NCBI GenBank assembly: GCA_025361105.1
Contig: JANYAW010000340.1
Span: 1-8,140, forward strand
DNA from: Rhodocyclaceae bacterium
Lineage (GTDB): Bacteria > Pseudomonadota > Gammaproteobacteria > Burkholderiales > Rhodocyclaceae
Direction of reading: 5' to 3'
Length of the DNA stretch: 8,140 bases
Shown here piece by piece: positions 5,425 to 8,140 of the stretch. The position numbers and the translations under genes were made by a program. How positions within the stretch are numbered: position 1 is the first letter of the stretch; each line of letters begins with the position of its first letter. The notes beneath the pieces are model-generated. The model did not search any database, was not told the origin of the DNA, and worked only from the letters and a program-made list of their open reading frames with translations.

Positions 5425-6684
5425 CTAGCCACGACGCATTGCGTCGAAGAATTCGCCGTTATTTTTGGTCGCCTTGACCTTGTCCAGCAAGAACTCCATG
5501 GCTTCCATGTCGTCCATGTTGTAGAGCAGCTTGCGCAATATCCACATTTTTTGCAGTACATCGGGTTTGAGCAGCAACTCTTCGCGACGTGTACCGGAGC
5601 GATTCACATTGATGGCAGGGTAGACGCGCTTTTCAGCCATCTTGCGATCAAGGTGGATTTCCATATTGCCGGTGCCCTTGAACTCCTCGTAAATCACGTC
5701 GTCCATGCGCGAGCCGGTCTCTATCAATGCTGTTGCAATGATGGTCAGCGAACCGCCTTCTTCGACATTACGTGCCGCGCCGAAGAAGCGTTTAGGTTTT
5801 TGCAGGGCGTTGGCATCCACACCACCGGTGAGCACCTTTCCCGACGCTGGTTGTACGGTGTTGTAAGCACGAGCCAGACGGGTAATCGAGTCAAGCAAAA
5901 TGACCACGTCTTGTTTATGTTCTACCAGGCGCTTGGCTTTCTCAATCACCATTTCGGCAACTTGAACGTGACGGGTTGCCGGTTCGTCAAAGGTCGAAGC
6001 GACTACTTCACCTTTGACGGTGCGCAGCATTTCGGTGACTTCTTCGGGGCGTTCGTCGATCAGCAGAACAATGAGTTTGACATCGGGATGATTAGCGGCG
6101 ATGGCGTGGGCGATGTGTTGCATCATCACCGTCTTGCCGCTCTTGGGGCTGGCAACAAGCAGACCGCGTTGGCCTTTTCCTATCGGCGCAATCATGTCGA
6201 TCACGCGGCTAGTGGTGTTTTCCTCAACGCGAATTTCGCGCTCAAGCAGCATGTGCTTTTCAGGGTGCAGCGGAGTCAGATTTTCAAACAGAATTTTGTG
6301 TTTGCTGGCCTCGGGTGCCTGGCCGTTAACGCGATCAACCTTGACCAGCGCAAAGTAACGTTCACCTTCTTTCGGCGTGCGAATTTCGCCTTCTATGGTG
6401 TCGCCAGTGTGCAGGTTGAAGCGGCGAATTTGACTGGGGCTGATATATACGTCGTCCGTGTTGGCGAGATAAGAGGTCTCTGGCGAGCGCAAAAAACCAT
6501 AGCCATCGGGGAGGACTTCAAGCACGCCATCGCCGAAGATTGTCTCGCCTTTTTTGGCTTGATTCTTGAGCAGCGCAAAGATGAGTTCTTGTTTGCGCAG
6601 GCGGTTCGCGCCGTCAATTTGATCGGCAGCCGCCATCTCCAGCAGTTGGCTGACATGATGGGCTTTGAGCTCTGATAAGTGCAT
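5425..6684 (-). CDS. rho: Transcription termination factor Rho
   Basis: A 419-residue hexameric RNA-dependent ATPase/translocase that ends transcription at untranslated C-rich RNA; the length equals E. coli Rho. The N-terminal helical domain (1-47) precedes the cold-shock-like RNA-binding domain, with GDGVLEVLPDGYGFLRS (51-67) and YISPSQIRRFNLHTGDTIEG (80-99). The ATPase domain has Walker A ASPKSGKT (178-185; K184, T185), LLIDERPEEVTEM (207-219), Walker B VVILLDS (260-266), the Q-loop SGKVLTGGVDANAL (281-294) and R-loop residues in KGTGNMEIHL (336-345). All key residues are present. The ATG at 6684 gives the standard MHLSELK start; an in-frame ATG 28 codons upstream would translate the C-rich leader. 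The real start has no Shine-Dalgarno sequence. The gene lies downstream of trxA, as in many proteobacteria. A tRNA-Val gene follows it. Confidence 0.98.
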   Translation of the reverse strand: MHLSELKAHHVSQLLEMAAADQIDGANRLRKQELIFALLKNQAKKGETIFGDGVLEVLPDGYGFLRSPETSYLANTDDVYISPSQIRRFNLHTGDTIEGEIRTPKEGERYFALVKVDRVNGQAPEASKHKILFENLTPLHPEKHMLLEREIRVEENTTSRVIDMIAPIGKGQRGLLVASPKSGKTVMMQHIAHAIAANHPDVKLIVLLIDERPEEVTEMLRTVKGEVVASTFDEPATRHVQVAEMVIEKAKRLVEHKQDVVILLDSITRLARAYNTVQPASGKVLTGGVDANALQKPKRFFGAARNVEEGGSLTIIATALIETGSRMDDVIYEEFKGTGNMEIHLDRKMAEKRVYPAINVNRSGTRREELLLKPDVLQKMWILRKLLYNMDDMEAMEFLLDKVKATKNNGEFFDAMRRG

Positions 6685-6847
6685 GGGGATGTACGCGTTC
6701 TGCGAATCAGCGATTCGCGAGATGGAGGGAAGTGCTTTGGGGGAGGTGAATCTAGCAGCGCGCTGCAACGTGCGTTTTTTCTGCTGCGATGCTGCGAGAG
6801 TCTCGGTGCGCAGTTTATGCAGCGCGCCGAGACATCATTCTATCGGC
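6685..6847 (-). promoter_or_regulatory. trxA-rho intergenic leader with hairpins and a rut-like C-rich tract
   Basis: Read on the minus strand, this 163-base leader holds four elements. First, 15 bases after the trxA stop, is a long hairpin (6833-6800): 11 of 12 positions pair, with a 10-base loop and no U-tract. Second is a 12-base palindrome GCAGCGCGCTGC (6766-6755). Third is a 34-base tract (6754-6721) whose RNA is 16 C, 8 U, 8 A and only 2 G, with many YC steps, resembling a Rho utilisation site. Fourth is a perfect 7-base-pair hairpin GCGAATC-GCT-GATTCGC (6718-6702), 17 bases before the ATG. E. coli rho is known to be attenuated by Rho itself in its leader; this arrangement could do the same. 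No confident promoter was found. Confidence 0.55.
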
Positions 6848-7174
6848 TTAGATATTACTGTCAATGAAGGAAGTTAATTGGGATTTGGAAACCGCGCCAA
6901 CTTTTTGCGCTTCGAGGTTTCCGCCTTTGAATAACAACAGCGTGGGAATTCCACGAATACCAAATTCGCCGGGTGTCTTTGGATTATCGTCAATATTGAT
7001 TTTGACGATTTTCAGTTTGCCCGCGTAGGTGACGGCAACGTCTTCTAAAATAGGGGCGATCATTTTGCAAGGACCACACCACTCTGCCCAGAAGTCGACT
7101 AGCGTGGGCGTTGCGGAGCCCAGTACTTCGTTTTTGAAACTGTCGTCGGTGACGTGCAAAATATGTTCGCTCAT
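6848..7174 (-). CDS. trxA: Thioredoxin 1
   Basis: A 108-residue cytoplasmic thiol-disulfide oxidoreductase that reduces protein disulfides and is recycled by thioredoxin reductase. It has the single thioredoxin fold with the active site WCGPCK (C33, C36), the buried aspartate in LVDFWAEW (D27), and the cis-proline loop GIPTLLLFK (P77). The length matches E. coli TrxA. The ATG at 7174 is chosen because GAGGA (7183-7179 on this strand) precedes it at 4 bases and because MSEHILHVTDDSF is the usual start; an in-frame ATG 20 codons upstream adds a tail absent from the family. It is first in the block trxA-rho-tRNA-Val and is divergent from fdxA. No strong intrinsic terminator separates it from rho, so read-through is plausible. 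Confidence 0.97.
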   Translation of the reverse strand: MSEHILHVTDDSFKNEVLGSATPTLVDFWAEWCGPCKMIAPILEDVAVTYAGKLKIVKINIDDNPKTPGEFGIRGIPTLLLFKGGNLEAQKVGAVSKSQLTSFIDSNI

Positions 7175-7386
7175 GAATTCCTCGTTGTTGGATGCGATGC
7201 CAGAAAAAACTTTGGGTATAGGCGCAGCGGACACGCCGAAGATGTAATGCAGTTTGTGCCGTAGGCTGCATGTTTGTGGAACAATGCTAGCAAAATTTGC
7301 CGAACAACGGAACTACAGCGGAACTACAACGAAACTGGGCGGCGCGTTATTTTGAGTCGTAAAGCAAATAAAAGGAAAGTAAAAAA
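7175..7386. promoter_or_regulatory. Divergent trxA / fdxA intergenic region
   Basis: This 212-base region must serve trxA leftward and fdxA rightward. It contains an inverted repeat ATGCAG (7247-7252) / CTGCAT (7266-7271) with a 13-base gap on the trxA side, and 11-base tandem repeats at 7302-7331. The last 40 bases before fdxA are A-rich (AAATAAAAGGAAAGT and an A7 run) and include the fdxA ribosome site AAGGAAAG (7373-7379). I could not pick a confident -35/-10 pair for either gene. Confidence 0.4.
7302..7331. repeat. Short tandem 11-base repeat in the trxA/fdxA promoter region
   Basis: GAACTACAGCG (7310-7320) is followed directly by GAACTACAACG (7321-7331), with one difference. A shortened copy, GAACAACG (7302-7309), lies immediately before. 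The 11-base period is close to one helical turn, so a regulator could bind adjacent copies on one face of the DNA. It may also be a chance local duplication. Confidence 0.5.
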
Positions 7387-7710
7387 ATGACCTACGTTGT
7401 GACTGAGTCATGTATCAAATGCAAATATACCGATTGTGTGGATGTTTGCCCGGTCGATTGTTTTCATGAGGGACCGAATTTTCTAGTCATCGATCCGGAT
7501 GAATGTATCGACTGCACGCTCTGTGTGGCCGAGTGTCCGGCCGAAGCGATTTTTGCCGAAGACGATGTGCCGGCGAGTCAGGCGCAGTTTACCTCGCTGA
7601 ATGCGGAACTGGCGAAAATCTGGCCGGTGATCGTCGAGCGCAAAGATCCGCCTGCTGATGCCGATGATTGGCTCAAAACGCCAGGGAAGTTAAGTGAGCT
7701 TAAGCGATAG
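7387..7710 (+). CDS. fdxA: Seven-iron ferredoxin [3Fe-4S][4Fe-4S], FdxA/FdI type
   Basis: A 107-residue soluble electron carrier, near-identical in pattern to Azotobacter vinelandii ferredoxin I. The nine N-terminal cysteines are C9, C12, C17, C21, C25, C40, C43, C46 and C50. By the FdI structure, C9/C17/C50 hold the [3Fe-4S] cluster and C21/C40/C43/C46 hold the [4Fe-4S] cluster, leaving C12 and C25 free. Diagnostic blocks are CIKCKYTDCVDVCPVDCF (9-26), EGPNFLVIDPDECIDC (28-43) and the C-terminal LNAELAKIWPVIVERKDP (70-87) with DDWLKTPGKL (92-101). The ATG at 7387 has AAGGAAAG upstream. It supplies low-potential electrons to unknown partners; in Azotobacter it is linked to redox stress control. 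It is divergent from trxA and followed, 87 bases on, by a CBS-domain gene. Confidence 0.96.
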   Translation: MTYVVTESCIKCKYTDCVDVCPVDCFHEGPNFLVIDPDECIDCTLCVAECPAEAIFAEDDVPASQAQFTSLNAELAKIWPVIVERKDPPADADDWLKTPGKLSELKR

Positions 7711-7740
7711 CAACAGCAGTCACTGCACGCCACTTGGTGC

Positions 7741-7778
7741 TGGTGATACGCCGTCAAGGACAGGTTTTGGTGACACGC
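7741..7778 (+). repeat. Imperfect direct repeat between fdxA and the CBS gene
   Basis: TGGTGATACGC (7741-7751) recurs as TGGTGACACGC (7768-7778) with one change, 27 bases apart. It lies in the 87-base gap after fdxA, just before the CBS gene's ribosome site. It may be a regulatory duplication or chance. No terminator hairpin with a T-run was seen in this gap. Confidence 0.35.
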
Positions 7779-7797
7779 TGAAGATAGGAGGCCATCC

Positions 7798-8140
7798 ATG
7801 AAAGTCAGGGAAATTCTTGAAATCAAAGGCGCGGTGCTCTATACCATTGCGCCTGACAAGCCGTTGTCTGAAGCGGTTGAGTTCATGACCAGCCATGACG
7901 TGGGTTCGCTGGTGTGTTTTTCCGGCGGCCAAATGGTCGGTATGTTGACCTTCCGCGAGGTCTTGCTGGCAGTGCAAAAACACGGTGCCAATTGGCAAAA
8001 CGTGCTGATTGATTCGGCAATGGTTCGCGATCCGGGTATTGCCGCGCCTGAGATGGAAATGGACGCCTTGCGCCGCTTGATGATAGAAAATCATCAACGC
8101 TATTTGCCTGTGATGGACGGAAAAATGTTGATGGGCGTGG
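7798..8140 (+). CDS. CBS-domain protein, 5' part (runs off the right edge)
   Basis: 114 codons are visible without a stop. The ATG at 7798 has a perfect AGGAGG (7786-7791) 6 bases ahead. Residues 8-60 form a first CBS motif (YTIAPDKPLSEAVEFMTSHDVGSLVCF..., then MVGMLTFREVLLAV). Residues 72-114 begin a second (SAMVRDPGIAAPEMEMDALR..., then HQRYLPVMDGKMLMGV). Paired CBS motifs (Bateman modules) typically bind adenine nucleotides and sense energy state. Many stand-alone CBS proteins are about 140 residues long, so this one is probably near its end. There is no N-terminal signal or other domain before the first CBS. Transcription is in line with fdxA, so it may be co-transcribed. Its partner is unknown. 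Confidence 0.88.
   Translation, partial: MKVREILEIKGAVLYTIAPDKPLSEAVEFMTSHDVGSLVCFSGGQMVGMLTFREVLLAVQKHGANWQNVLIDSAMVRDPGIAAPEMEMDALRRLMIENHQRYLPVMDGKMLMGV

Noticed and set aside
5201..5428. 75-codon plus-strand frame containing GAIGLEPTTP
   Set aside because: This peptide is the usual false translation of the reverse complement of a tRNA gene; the tRNA-Val explains the sequence.
5551..6675. 374-codon open frame on the plus strand opposite rho
   Set aside because: Rho on the other strand is certain. The antisense translation has no recognisable domain and no ribosome site.
6685..6768. 28-codon N-terminal extension of Rho from an upstream ATG
   Set aside because: It would translate the C-rich leader and has no counterpart in Rho proteins; starting at 6684 gives the family's standard N-terminus and length.
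7175..7234. 20-codon N-terminal extension of thioredoxin
   Set aside because: A good ribosome site lies just before the later ATG at 7174, and the extension is not found in TrxA.
1024..7756. Shared 12-mer GATACGCCGTCA before acuI (1023-1034) and before the CBS gene (7745-7756)
   Set aside because: One or two exact 12-base matches are expected by chance in a window of this size, and the second copy lacks the hairpin partner present in the first.

Overview
The window reads as ordinary chromosomal DNA from a betaproteobacterium. The best evidence is Rho, whose N-terminus (MHLSELKAHHVSQLLEMA) is the betaproteobacterial form and whose length is exactly 419 residues. The trxA-rho gene order, an Azotobacter FdI-type seven-iron ferredoxin and a tRNA-Val(GAC) with encoded CCA agree with this. 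No integrase, transposase, phage gene or CRISPR array is visible. The genus cannot be fixed from this stretch; a member of the Nitrosomonadales or a related order is only a guess.

Layout. (1) At 1-176 (minus) is the 5' end of a periplasmic Fe(III)-binding protein of an ABC importer. Its promoter has a Fur-box-like palindrome filling the -35/-10 spacer. (2) At 369-905 (minus) is a secreted NlpC/P60 cell-wall endopeptidase. (3) At 1086-4021 (plus) is a two-gene unit: an AcuI/YhdH-type acryloyl-CoA reductase and the propionate-CoA ligase PrpE. Together they could turn propionate, and possibly acrylate, into propionyl-CoA. (4) At 4022-4197 is a spacer holding a dispersed-repeat-like inverted sequence. 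(5) At 4198-5232 (plus) are an unrecognised 91-residue protein and a 240-residue protein with a lysine-rich tail and a Cro/CI-type helix-turn-helix. (6) A bidirectional intrinsic terminator at 5258-5277 separates these from the minus-strand block trxA - rho - tRNA-Val(GAC), read from 7174 down to 5316. (7) From 7387 (plus), divergent from trxA, are the ferredoxin fdxA and the start of a CBS-domain protein that runs off the window.

The genes are mostly housekeeping: transcription termination, thiol redox, iron-sulfur electron transfer, iron uptake, wall remodelling and short-chain acyl-CoA metabolism. I see no clearly new system. The items most worth a second look are regulatory: the Fur/promoter overlap, the C-rich, G-poor rut-like leader before rho, and the structured leader before acuI. 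The uncharacterised gene pair at 4198-5232 is the least explained coding DNA.
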